Source: UKL13-2 sp043744255 (GTDB lineage Bacteria; Pseudomonadota; Gammaproteobacteria; Burkholderiales; Usitatibacteraceae). From it: a stretch of DNA of 64,000 bases. The stretch is taken from contig JAYTVA010000049.1 in NCBI GenBank assembly GCA_043744255.1, positions 22,252 through 86,251 of the forward strand, in the 5' to 3' direction. Of the stretch, positions 9,793-17,575 are shown piece after piece (positions within the stretch are counted from its first letter, which is position 1; each line of letters begins with the position of its first letter). The notes under the pieces were generated by a model, which did no database searches, was not told the origin of the DNA, and was given only the letters and a program-made list of their open reading frames with translations. Both the position numbers and the translations under genes were made by a program.

Positions 9793-10653
9793 TCACCATG
9801 AAATGGGTGGCGCGCCCATTTGCTGTAATTGTTCGTTGACCGCTAGAAACGGGTTGGTGCCATTCATGAACGCGGGTGCGACCGGATGCGGCAGCGCGAG
9901 GCTGCGTACCCGCGCGCCCCACGCGCCTGCGGTGGTCGCTGCAGCTTGGACGCCTTCGCGAACCACCAACTGCTGCGCGAACGATCCCAGGCAGAGCAGC
10001 GCCAACTGTCCGTTGCTGCGTGTAGCCAGCGCGCGCAGCACGCTGCCCACGACTGGCCGCCAGAATGGTAAATGTCCCTGCGTCTGTTCCGGCGCGCCGC
10101 CGGATTTGTAGCGCGTGATGGTGAGCCCGGCGTTTAGGAACAACACGCCTTCGTTTTTTTGCAAGCGATCAAATAACGCGACGGGTGCTTCCAGCGCGAC
10201 CTCGGCACTCGCAGCGCGTGCCATCACGACCTGCCAACTGCCGGTTGCGAATGCGTGGTTGTCGGCGCGCGCGGCCACCAGCATGCGCACGAGGTTACGC
10301 AAACTTGCTGCTACCTCGCCAGCGGGGCGTGCCCAAGTGGTCAGATCGCCTTGTTCAAACGAGCGACCGGTGGCTCTGCTCAGTGCCGGATACGGATCCT
10401 GACCAATCAGCACGCAGCGCACGCGTGCGGGTGGCAGACCATCGAACGCACGAAACACATGCGCATCGGCTCGCGCGCCCGGCAGCGGTGATGGTCGGCG
10501 CGCGGGATAGATCGGCGTGGCGTCATCAAAAGTGAGTGGTGCGGCGACCGCGAGCGGATTCGGTTCGGCGTTACCAAGCATGGCGCGCCAGTCGGCAGAT
10601 AAATCATCGCGCCAGCCGAGCGAAAACGCTGCCAGCGCGTCGCGCAGGGTCAT
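9793..10653 (-). CDS. Uracil-DNA glycosylase-like protein
   Basis: A 286-residue protein with the three landmarks of the family-1 UDG fold: GQDPYP at residues 84-89 (water-activating loop, Asp86), LFLNAGLT in the middle (uracil-recognition strand), and a C-terminal ALPHPVAP segment matching the DNA-intercalation HP loop. UDG cuts uracil from DNA as the first step of base-excision repair in the cytoplasm. Canonical Ung has GQDPYH and HPSPLS; here His is Pro, and the intercalation loop lacks the serines, so this is a divergent member. It faces the cytochrome operon tail to tail and precedes no obvious partner. Confidence 0.75.
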   Translation of the reverse strand: MTLRDALAAFSLGWRDDLSADWRAMLGNAEPNPLAVAAPLTFDDATPIYPARRPSPLPGARADAHVFRAFDGLPPARVRCVLIGQDPYPALSRATGRSFEQGDLTTWARPAGEVAASLRNLVRMLVAARADNHAFATGSWQVVMARAASAEVALEAPVALFDRLQKNEGVLFLNAGLTITRYKSGGAPEQTQGHLPFWRPVVGSVLRALATRSNGQLALLCLGSFAQQLVVREGVQAAATTAGAWGARVRSLALPHPVAPAFMNGTNPFLAVNEQLQQMGAPPISW

Positions 10654-10707
10654 GGGTTCTCCTTCAGCAATACCGCATGTGTTGGCGCGCCGGGCATCAC
10701 GACCGCA

Positions 10708-12360
10708 TCACGACCACAACCGCCGCAGACCCGTTTTGATAAAGCCGGGCAGGTTGCGTTGCGCATCGATCGCATCCAAATAATTCGCGTCGTCGACCAC
10801 CGTGAGTGCATCAATGGTCAGTGGCGTGACCGCGTCCGACAACCGTCGCGGACCAGCGGCCGCCGCGCGTTTTGAGGCGGGCACCGGGCCTTGTGAATTT
10901 TGCCCGGCAATATTAGTGCGCAAATCCACCCCGGTATCGATCAGCTCATCGAGCGCCAGATGCCATGTGCTGCCGGCGTGTCGCGAACGCGCGGCGGCGG
11001 ATACGGCCTTGGGCTTTTCCGCCCGCCGCGCCAGCGCAGGCAGTGCGCCGAGCGCCGCTTCCAGCGTGTCGCGCGCCGCCTTCAGCGACAACGATTGCAC
11101 CAGCGGATCGGCGGCTGGGTGCGCCAGAAATAACATATGTGGCACGCCACCGACTTGCACCCGTTCACCGGCGAAACCGAGTGCTTGCATCAGCGGGGTA
11201 GCGCCAAATCGCCCCACGCCGTTGATCATCACCAGCGCCATTTCGCTCTCCTTGGCGGTGATGAGCTGCAGGTACTCGTCGTCGTCCGTGCCCGCGATCA
11301 CAATCAAATCAGCGCGCTTGCCTGCTGCCAGCGTGCCCACGTTCGGCCATTCCAGCATGCCCGCAGCGACCCGCGTCACCATCGCCACCAACTCGCGCGG
11401 CGAAAAAATTGCGCTCTGTTCACTCCACAGATGAGCCACCTTTAATTCGCCAAGCAAATTGCGGCTGCCGGATGGCCCCCAATCGGGGCCCAACGCAATC
11501 GGCACACCCGCCGCCTTGGCGGCGGCCACGTCGGCGGTGCCGCCATAGAGCAGCAAATTGCTAAACGGCGACCACACCATGCTGCCGCCGTTGTCTGCGA
11601 GCACGCGGAAATCCTGCGGACGAAGCGCCGCAGCGTGGATGCCGCACAGCGACGGCGTGATCGCCCATTGACCATCCGGCAGCTGTAACGATGCGAACGC
11701 GCGCTGCGCCATCGCATCAAGCCCTTCTGACAGGTGCAGCAGATAGCATGTCTTCTCGCGTTTCAGGCGGGTCAGAAACGATTGCACGTCGCGCGCGGCC
11801 ACATCCGGCACCCGCGTTGTTACCTCGGGCAGGTCATCATCGTCAGTCGCCTCGACATTGCGCACCACGCCCCTGAAATAGCGGCGAATGCCCGCCTCGT
11901 TGGCGAGCGTGATGCCCTGACTGGTGGTGGTGCCGCCCATTAGCGCCTTCACTTCCACATAGCGGCAAATAGACGCGAGCAAGTCTTCGGTGGCGGCCAA
12001 GGTTTGCATCGCCGCCGACACCTTGCTGTGATATTCCGGGTGGCGTGTCCACTGCCCACGATTGGTAAATTTCTTCGGCACTTGCCACAGCGGCAGCACG
12101 TTGTACGGCAGGTGATTATGCAGATCGATTAGGCCAGGATAGATGGTGCCGCCGGTATCGGTGACGGCCACATTGCCAAAGCCGGGCGGCGGCGGTCTCT
12201 GCGCGTCCTGCACTGCGACGATGCTGCCGTTCTCAGTGAAGACGCAACCATCAGTGATCACCTGAAACGCGTCGTTCATCGTCACTACGCGTCCGCGCAG
12301 CGCAATCCGTGGGCTGGCGGCGGGATCAATCGGCGTTTTGCGCGTCACCATCGCCGTCAC
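10708..12360 (-). CDS. Metal-dependent amidohydrolase
   Basis: A 550-residue protein of the amidohydrolase superfamily. The first metal-binding strand shows the HxH motif as DLHNHL (His81, His83). Later metal or substrate ligands appear as LHLSEG and GIHAAAL, and the metal-proximal aspartate as GPDWGPSG. The C-terminal part returns to the small beta-domain and ends in a tail with no recognisable fold. There is no signal peptide, so it should be cytoplasmic. Members of this group deaminate or hydrolyse adenosine analogues, chlorinated triazines or cyclic amides; the substrate here is unknown. A GTG start overlaps the upstream stop as GTGA, indicating translational coupling to the cytochrome gene. 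An ATG three codons later is an alternative. Confidence 0.75.
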   Translation of the reverse strand: MTAMVTRKTPIDPAASPRIALRGRVVTMNDAFQVITDGCVFTENGSIVAVQDAQRPPPPGFGNVAVTDTGGTIYPGLIDLHNHLPYNVLPLWQVPKKFTNRGQWTRHPEYHSKVSAAMQTLAATEDLLASICRYVEVKALMGGTTTSQGITLANEAGIRRYFRGVVRNVEATDDDDLPEVTTRVPDVAARDVQSFLTRLKREKTCYLLHLSEGLDAMAQRAFASLQLPDGQWAITPSLCGIHAAALRPQDFRVLADNGGSMVWSPFSNLLLYGGTADVAAAKAAGVPIALGPDWGPSGSRNLLGELKVAHLWSEQSAIFSPRELVAMVTRVAAGMLEWPNVGTLAAGKRADLIVIAGTDDDEYLQLITAKESEMALVMINGVGRFGATPLMQALGFAGERVQVGGVPHMLFLAHPAADPLVQSLSLKAARDTLEAALGALPALARRAEKPKAVSAAARSRHAGSTWHLALDELIDTGVDLRTNIAGQNSQGPVPASKRAAAAGPRRLSDAVTPLTIDALTVVDDANYLDAIDAQRNLPGFIKTGLRRLWS

Positions 12361-13583
12361 TCGTCGCGACCGACGGGCGTGATGTTCACGCCGCGCGAGG
12401 TGTCGAGTACCGTGCGTCGCCGCGCGGCGGTGGCTGGTGCTGCGTCGGCGGGCGGCTGCGCCTGCGCCCAGTTGGCGATGCCGTTTTGCAACTGCAGCGA
12501 GTAGTCGAGCGACAAGGCGCCGGTATCAAAGGGTTGACCCGATTTGATGTTACGAAAATACAGCCGCAAGGTGTCGATGGTCGCACCCGCCGGCGGAATC
12601 GCGCCGCGTGTGGTTTCGGAAAGATTGGCGCGAACTTGCGCAGTGGAGTGGCACGACAAACACGAGGAGCGCGGATTATCGACGGGGCCATTCAGTCGTT
12701 TCTCAAAGCCGAGATGCTGCGGAATTTGCAGGCCATTGTTGATTTTGCTTTGCACGAGCGCCTGCGTGTTGCCCAGTTTGCTGGGATCGTTGCCAAACAT
12801 CAGGCCGACGGGCACCAGCCGCTCCCACGGCGTCGCACCCGGCGCATTGCCATCGTAAACGAAGGTGCCAAACACCCAGCCGGTGGTGGATGTCGCGCGC
12901 GTGTCGCGAACCGCCACATCAACTTGCAAGAGCCGCAAGGTCGGCCGCGGGCCATTGTCGGTGGCGCGATCAATGTCTGCCTGCCACTCCACCGAGCCCG
13001 CCAGATAGGGCACTTCGCTCACCGGGGCCTGCGTGAAGATCAGCTTGGCGCTGACCGCGCCGCTGGGAAATTTTGACATCGTCGGGTCAGGTGCATTCGC
13101 GTCGCGCCACACGCGCCCCAGCGTGTAGCCACCGCGTGGGTTGTAGACACTCACCGCCCAGTTCTCCCACGTGCTCGCTTGATCCGGGTGGAGCTCACGC
13201 GGGCGCGAGCTGCGTTCACGCGTGAGCCCACGGATAAATTCGCGACCAGCGGCACCGGGGTGCATCCATGGCGCGTGATACCACCCGCGCACCGTGTTGT
13301 TGCGCACCACGAAATCGACTTCCTTGTTGCCCTCGAGTGCGTAATTGAGCACGGCACGCAGATACTCATTGGGTTGCGTGCGAAAACTAAACTGCAGCCA
13401 AGGTTGACTGCCAGCACTCGGCAATGTTTGCGGATAATCCTGCCGCAGCTCAAAGACTGGGCCGCTCCAGCCCGTCGGCGGCGGATTATGTGCATTCGGA
13501 AACTGCGCAAACGCAGACGCGCAGTACCCCGTCAGCGCCATGCAAATCAGCGCGCGTACGCGCATTGCCATTGGTCTCGTCAT
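12357..13583 (-). CDS. Exported mono-haem c-type cytochrome coupled to an amidohydrolase
   Basis: A 408-residue protein. A signal peptide (hydrophobic core residues 11-25, cleavage after AFA) directs export. The single haem c motif is CLSCH at residues 308-312, preceded by about 280 residues of mostly beta structure and followed by a low-complexity alanine/arginine-rich tail. A strong AGGAGG ribosome-binding site precedes the ATG. Stop and start overlap with the amidohydrolase gene downstream. The long N-terminal domain is not one I recognise. Pairing of an exported cytochrome with a cytoplasmic amidohydrolase is unusual; the functional link is unknown. Confidence 0.7.
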   Translation of the reverse strand: MTRPMAMRVRALICMALTGYCASAFAQFPNAHNPPPTGWSGPVFELRQDYPQTLPSAGSQPWLQFSFRTQPNEYLRAVLNYALEGNKEVDFVVRNNTVRGWYHAPWMHPGAAGREFIRGLTRERSSRPRELHPDQASTWENWAVSVYNPRGGYTLGRVWRDANAPDPTMSKFPSGAVSAKLIFTQAPVSEVPYLAGSVEWQADIDRATDNGPRPTLRLLQVDVAVRDTRATSTTGWVFGTFVYDGNAPGATPWERLVPVGLMFGNDPSKLGNTQALVQSKINNGLQIPQHLGFEKRLNGPVDNPRSSCLSCHSTAQVRANLSETTRGAIPPAGATIDTLRLYFRNIKSGQPFDTGALSLDYSLQLQNGIANWAQAQPPADAAPATAARRRTVLDTSRGVNITPVGRDE

Positions 13584-14077
13584 GATTCAATCCTCCTGAT
13601 CTGGAGCGACGGTTGCGAAATACGGCGCGCGTGTAGCGAGCTCAATAGATTCATTGGATCAACGGGATCGAGACACAACTGGCAGCACTTAGCCCTCGCC
13701 ACGCGCTCGCACCACACGGTAAAAGTTGCACCCACGCAAATGCCGGCCACGCAAATACCACCCACGCGAGTACATTACGCCGACCAATCGCGCGCAGCAA
13801 TACCGCGATCAGGGGTGGAACGGGTCGCGCCGCCGTCCCTCGCACGGACGATGAATTGAGCCATCGCCAGATTAGGGGATGGCCGGTACTCCGAACGGAG
13901 TATTGCGGGGGCTGGTTAATAGCAGTAGCCTCGAACCTCCACCACGTGCGAACCGACATCGTAACGAATTGAATATCGAGTACAGGCTGCACGTATTTTG
14001 CGCACGCACGAATGTTGAAAATTAATGCGAGACCCGTGCCATTTATCGCATTTACCGCGCCTACAAAGGAGTCAATC
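13584..14077. other. Intergenic region between diverging genes
   Basis: 494 bp with no supported gene. It contains about three imperfect tandem copies of a 15-bp unit resembling CCACGCAAATACC (about 13732-13774) and copy B of the dispersed palindromic repeat. A clear AAAGGAG ribosome-binding site sits just before the next start. Promoters for both flanking genes must lie here but I could not place them. Confidence 0.5.
13887..13909 (+). repeat. Dispersed palindromic repeat, copy B
   Basis: The 16-bp palindrome TACTCCGAACGGAGTA (7-bp arms, 2-nt centre) at 13887-13902 runs into the shared core GGAGTATTGCGGG at 13897-13909. The same palindrome occurs reversed at 20944-20959. Confidence 0.65.
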
Positions 14078-14569
14078 ATGGAAATGGTTTGCAGCAAGAA
14101 AGTCTTTCAATTGTTCGTCGTAATCGGCGCGGCAACACTGCTGTCGATAGTCAATCCAGTGGGTGCCGTGGAACTCACATTGCTGGCTAGCAACACAACC
14201 ACGTCTTCACCCTCATCCGCAGCAACACCAGCAACGATGAATCAGGAACTCGATACGATCCAAGTACACAGCAGCTATTTGGCCAGCACACGTGATGACC
14301 TAGCATCCGTCGCCCGCTATCCCGGACAGCTCGACAAACGCGGGCTTCGTCCCGAGGGTCGGGTAGCCGTAGAGTTTGAGATCACACGGCAAGGTGAGAT
14401 GCAAAACGCCCGTATCGTTGCACCATCGAGTTCGAAGATTCTTGACGTTGCCACCATGGCAAACGTGCGCCGCGCGCAATTCCAAGCTTGCCCAGACAGT
14501 TTTTTCTTTGGCGAAGGCGGCTGCACGTTCAAAGCTACATTCGACTATCAATTTGACGCGCAGCCCTGA
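14078..14569 (+). CDS. Small exported protein with a TonB C-terminal-like domain
   Basis: A 163-residue protein starting at the ATG after AAAGGAG. A hydrophobic segment at residues 9-30 is a signal peptide or anchor. A threonine/serine/alanine-rich linker follows. The C-terminal 90 residues carry the pattern YPGQLDKRGLRPEGRVAVEF followed by I-R-GE, with a later FEA-like turn. This resembles the TonB C-terminal fold (YP..A...G..G.V...F). Real TonB proteins bind TonB-dependent receptors across the periplasm, but the proline-rich spacer is missing here. It is more probably a small periplasmic TonB-domain protein. No operon partner is evident. Confidence 0.55.
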   Translation: MEMVCSKKVFQLFVVIGAATLLSIVNPVGAVELTLLASNTTTSSPSSAATPATMNQELDTIQVHSSYLASTRDDLASVARYPGQLDKRGLRPEGRVAVEFEITRQGEMQNARIVAPSSSKILDVATMANVRRAQFQACPDSFFFGEGGCTFKATFDYQFDAQP

Positions 14570-14879
14570 TAAGCGACGCCGATCACGGAACGGGATCAGT
14601 TGCACGCAACGGGTTAGCACGCAAGTGGATCACAGACGCGCGCAAGTGGGTCACCGACGCAACGGAGACGCATCATAATCATCAAACCCAAGCATCGGCG
14701 GGTCAGTTGAAGAATTCGCCGCTTTGAGCGTTGAGAATCAGCTGGGTCAAGTATTCCAATATTGCGCTTTTGTTTGCTTACACAGAGGATCGGGACGAGG
14801 TTTTCCTTTTTTGTTTTGGGAATAGACTTGATCCGACGTGCCATTTCATCGCCAGCCAACCCGAGCCCAATCGCAAGCC
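14570..14879. other. Intergenic stretch with a short tandem repeat
   Basis: About 310 bp without a supported gene. Positions 14616-14658 hold two imperfect copies of a 21-bp unit resembling GCAAGTGGATCACAGACGC. Nothing else of note is visible. Confidence 0.45.
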
Positions 14880-15626
14880 ATGAGCGACCACCGAAGTCAC
14901 GCGACACCGCCAAAAGCGACGCCTGCTGACGATCAATTATCGGCAGCAGAGCGCGCGAAAATTGGCGCTGAAGTCCGTTACGCGCTGGTCGCTGCAGAGG
15001 CGGCGCGCCGCGTCGAGCCGCCGAGGAGCCGACTGGCAAAAATTCTTGGCACGCTGAGCAACGGTTTCGTGCTGCTGCTGCTGGGCTCTCTCATCACCTC
15101 TTTTTTGGTGCCAAATTTTCAGCGGCGCTACGAGAGCCGACGGCAGCAAACCGCACTAATGCAGGATTGCTTGGCGCAATTTTTGCAATACAGCAATTCG
15201 CTGTGGCAGGAGTATTACGCGGTGTTGCCGCTCACCCAGACGCAGGAAATCGACAAGGCGACTTATCTCAGCTACATGGGCAAGATCGCCGAGATCAAGC
15301 TGAAGCGCTACGAAGCCTATGGCAAAGTGCTCGCGCTGTCGGTCGTGTTTCGCGACAAAACCGTCTCGCCGGAAAGCCCCGCCATTGATAGAGCGCTGAA
15401 AGACTATGCGGTGCGCTTGAATGTCGCATCGGCCTCAATCGACAAATGGCTAACCGGCCTTTACTGCACGCCGGTAGAGCGCACCCGCAGCCCGTGCGCG
15501 ACGTTTGACCCGGCGTTCAACGGCTATGACGAGCATTTGAAAATTAAGCAGTTCGTGGTCGACACCGGCAATCAAGAGACCGACGATGTGGCCGCATTGA
15601 TCGTCAAACACATCAACAATCAGTGA
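14880..15626 (+). CDS. Hypothetical membrane-anchored protein
   Basis: 248 residues from the ATG at 14880; a GTG at 14838 would add 14 residues. The N-terminal 45 residues are polar. One strong transmembrane helix spans about residues 53-75. The rest is mostly helical, with a conserved-looking cysteine pair in its last third. I do not recognise the family. It lies 9 bp before the next gene, which encodes an exported protein, so the two are likely co-transcribed. A bitopic membrane protein with a large soluble C-terminal domain is the most that can be said. Confidence 0.55.
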   Translation: MSDHRSHATPPKATPADDQLSAAERAKIGAEVRYALVAAEAARRVEPPRSRLAKILGTLSNGFVLLLLGSLITSFLVPNFQRRYESRRQQTALMQDCLAQFLQYSNSLWQEYYAVLPLTQTQEIDKATYLSYMGKIAEIKLKRYEAYGKVLALSVVFRDKTVSPESPAIDRALKDYAVRLNVASASIDKWLTGLYCTPVERTRSPCATFDPAFNGYDEHLKIKQFVVDTGNQETDDVAALIVKHINNQ

Positions 15627-15635
15627 GGGCTAAAC

Positions 15636-16196
15636 ATGACTTCAAATCTGCCGTGTTTTCGTGTCTTGTGTGGCGTTTCCGTCAACGTTGTTCTGCTCTG
15701 TTGCGTGGTCACTAACCGCGCGGACGCAAACGGCATCAACCCGCCGCGCCCCGCGCAGCCGGTAGAGGTAGAAGCAAGTTGCACCGAGAAAAAATCTGGT
15801 GCGATCACGGTGCTAAAAAAAGCGCGGCTACTATCTGATGAATCTGGCGGTTCGCTAGAAGTGATGCTGGACGCGAAACCCAGAGGAGCCCCTGCGCAAA
15901 GAGTCGAGCTTGGCCAGATCAATAAAATCGTGTTCGCCGGCAAAAAGCCAACCAAGGATGGGTTCGTGAAGGCCATGCTGGACCTGATCGAGCCCAACTT
16001 TTCAGGTGAAGGATTGGTGCGCATTCGCCAGGATAAAACATCGATCATTTTGTCCGGATTTCGCGACACGACTGAACGCGTTGAATTGCCTATCGAGCGC
16101 TGTCGAAAACTCGTTTTCATGCAAAGGTCGCCGATCACCGAGGTACGGAAGGATGTACCAAAGCTCCCGCCGCCCAAGCCGGTGACAGGCAGCTAG
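15636..16196 (+). CDS. Hypothetical exported protein
   Basis: 186 residues with an N-terminal signal sequence (hydrophobic core about residues 10-27). The mature part is rich in beta-strand and lysine and ends in a proline-rich tail. One cysteine pair may form a disulfide. No domain is recognised. It starts 9 bp after the preceding membrane-protein gene, with a GTGAGGG ribosome-binding site overlapping that gene's stop codon. This supports co-expression. Function unknown. Confidence 0.55.
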   Translation: MTSNLPCFRVLCGVSVNVVLLCCVVTNRADANGINPPRPAQPVEVEASCTEKKSGAITVLKKARLLSDESGGSLEVMLDAKPRGAPAQRVELGQINKIVFAGKKPTKDGFVKAMLDLIEPNFSGEGLVRIRQDKTSIILSGFRDTTERVELPIERCRKLVFMQRSPITEVRKDVPKLPPPKPVTGS

Positions 16197-16521
16197 GATC
16201 TTCCGAGTTCCATGCGCGTGCTTTGCAACGCCAATACTGGCGGCCTTTCCGAGCATTCACGCAACGCTTCAACTACCCCTGCGCGGCCATCAGGTTGCGG
16301 CCAGGCCATTCAACATCGCAATATTGTTTTCTGGCAGCGCAGCATCGCATCGCACCAAAGGAGCTAGGTTCGATCTGTTTTTTCGGCTGCGAATTAAAGT
16401 CTGAAGTGCAATTAGCAAAATTGGCGTAAGCGTAGGCTTTCGAAAATTTGTCGGAAGGCGCGCAGACCATCTTCAGCCAGTTGCACAATTCACCTGCAAC
16501 GCACGTCATAGGAGGTCATCA
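16197..16521. other. Intergenic stretch, nothing identified
   Basis: 325 bp with no supported gene, hairpin or repeat. An AGGAGG ribosome-binding site at its right edge serves the ABM-domain gene. Confidence 0.4.
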
Positions 16522-16893
16522 ATGCTGCAACTTCGCCCTCTCGATTCGAACGTTCCGATCTTTGCGCAACTGGCCACCGAGGTCGCGCCGGTCATTCTGG
16601 TCAATCTCTTTCATGTCGATCAAATAGATATTCCTGCTTTGCTCAAAGCGTGGGAGGACGATGCGAACTGGATGAAGCAGCAGCCCGGTTACATCTCCAC
16701 ACAGTTGCACCAGGCCATCGGCGGGAGCGCCGTATTCATGAACTATGCGGTGTGGGAGTCGGTCGCCCATTTTCGCGCGGCCTTTAACCACCCAGCGTTC
16801 AAAAGCGCGTTGGCGCATTACCCCGCATCGGCAGTGGCCTCGCCGCACTTGTTCACGCGCGTTACGGTTGCCAATCTGTGCGTCGGTCCGTAG
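16522..16893 (+). CDS. Antibiotic biosynthesis monooxygenase (ABM) domain protein
   Basis: A 123-residue single-domain protein preceded by a perfect AGGAGG. It has the ferredoxin-like ABM/dimeric alpha-beta barrel pattern: a first strand VILVNLFHVD, a helix with LLKAWEDDANWM, then QPGYIS, a third strand, and the signature NYAVWES followed by a helix F--AFNHPAF. Such small proteins are cofactor-free monooxygenases, haem-degrading enzymes or quinol-modifying enzymes. No residue choice allows the substrate to be named. It is cytoplasmic and appears to be transcribed alone. Confidence 0.8.
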   Translation: MLQLRPLDSNVPIFAQLATEVAPVILVNLFHVDQIDIPALLKAWEDDANWMKQQPGYISTQLHQAIGGSAVFMNYAVWESVAHFRAAFNHPAFKSALAHYPASAVASPHLFTRVTVANLCVGP

Positions 16894-17192
16894 CGATGAC
16901 CACTTCGGCTAGAGCGCTCTGAAGACGGCCTGCGGGCCGCGCAAGTTTCGCACCTGCCTAAGCGGGTGACGCCGACCGACTTTCCGCAACAATCCCGCGC
17001 TCAGCAATTGCGGCACCATTGGAGTTTCGTTTATATGCTCGCGAAGCGACGACGACGACTGGCAAAATACCGCCGCGCCAGCCGTCTGCGCTTCATGATG
17101 ATTCAGGAATTTTTAACAGCGATTAAGGACGAGCTAGGGCGTTGTGGCGCATCGTGGCATCTTCACACAAGCCTAACCAAAGGAGAGTCATC

Positions 17193-17522
17193 ATGAGGAT
17201 AACCAAGGTTGTGATTGTCGTTGCATCAGTTGCCACGGCATTGGCCACCACCAGTGCAGTTGCCCAATTCCGCGCCAAGTTCGGACCGGAATTGCTGAGT
17301 GCCTCCGTCACGGAGACGCACAAAATTGAACGCGTCATTAACGTCAAGCCGAACCGCAACTGGGTCAATGTGGCTGAATTTGAGCGGGTCAAAATTGTCG
17401 TCGATGGCAGCTCTCGCGTCGTTGAGTTTGGTGGAATCGGCATGACCAAGCTTGAAGTCGGCAGCAAAGAGCTGACCGTGTATGTCGGCATCAATCCCAT
17501 GTTCTTCAGCCCGGGGGAGTGA
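17193..17522 (+). CDS. CzcE-like small periplasmic protein
   Basis: 109 residues from the ATG after AAAGGAGAG. Residues 1-24 are a signal peptide ending AVA. The mature part has the pattern ERVINVKPNRNWVNVAEFE, then KIVVDG and V-EF-G, which resembles the CzcE/heavy-metal-resistance small beta-sandwich family. CzcE binds copper in the periplasm, but the ligand histidines typical of CzcE are not evident here, so metal binding is uncertain. The gene ends in a strong hairpin terminator shared with the convergent regulator gene. Confidence 0.5.
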   Translation: MRITKVVIVVASVATALATTSAVAQFRAKFGPELLSASVTETHKIERVINVKPNRNWVNVAEFERVKIVVDGSSRVVEFGGIGMTKLEVGSKELTVYVGINPMFFSPGE

Positions 17523-17540
17523 GGTCGGTGACATCAAGAA

Positions 17541-17575
17541 TCGTGAAAACGCCCGCCCAGCGGGCGTTTTCACGA
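17541..17575. terminator. Bidirectional intrinsic terminator
   Basis: A perfect 16-bp stem (17541-17556 with 17560-17575) and a 3-nt loop, with A/T-rich flanks inside the stem (GAAAAC...GTTTTC), lies between convergent genes. The stop codon of the minus-strand regulator (17570-17572) is embedded in the right arm. Confidence 0.8.

Noticed and set aside
9719..9799. Possible 26-codon frame whose ATG overlaps the UDG-like stop
   Set aside because: Too short and with no homologue recognised; could be a remnant but cannot be supported.
12309..13076. 255-codon plus-strand frame
   Set aside because: It overlaps the mono-haem cytochrome gene on the other strand, whose signal peptide and CxxCH support it.
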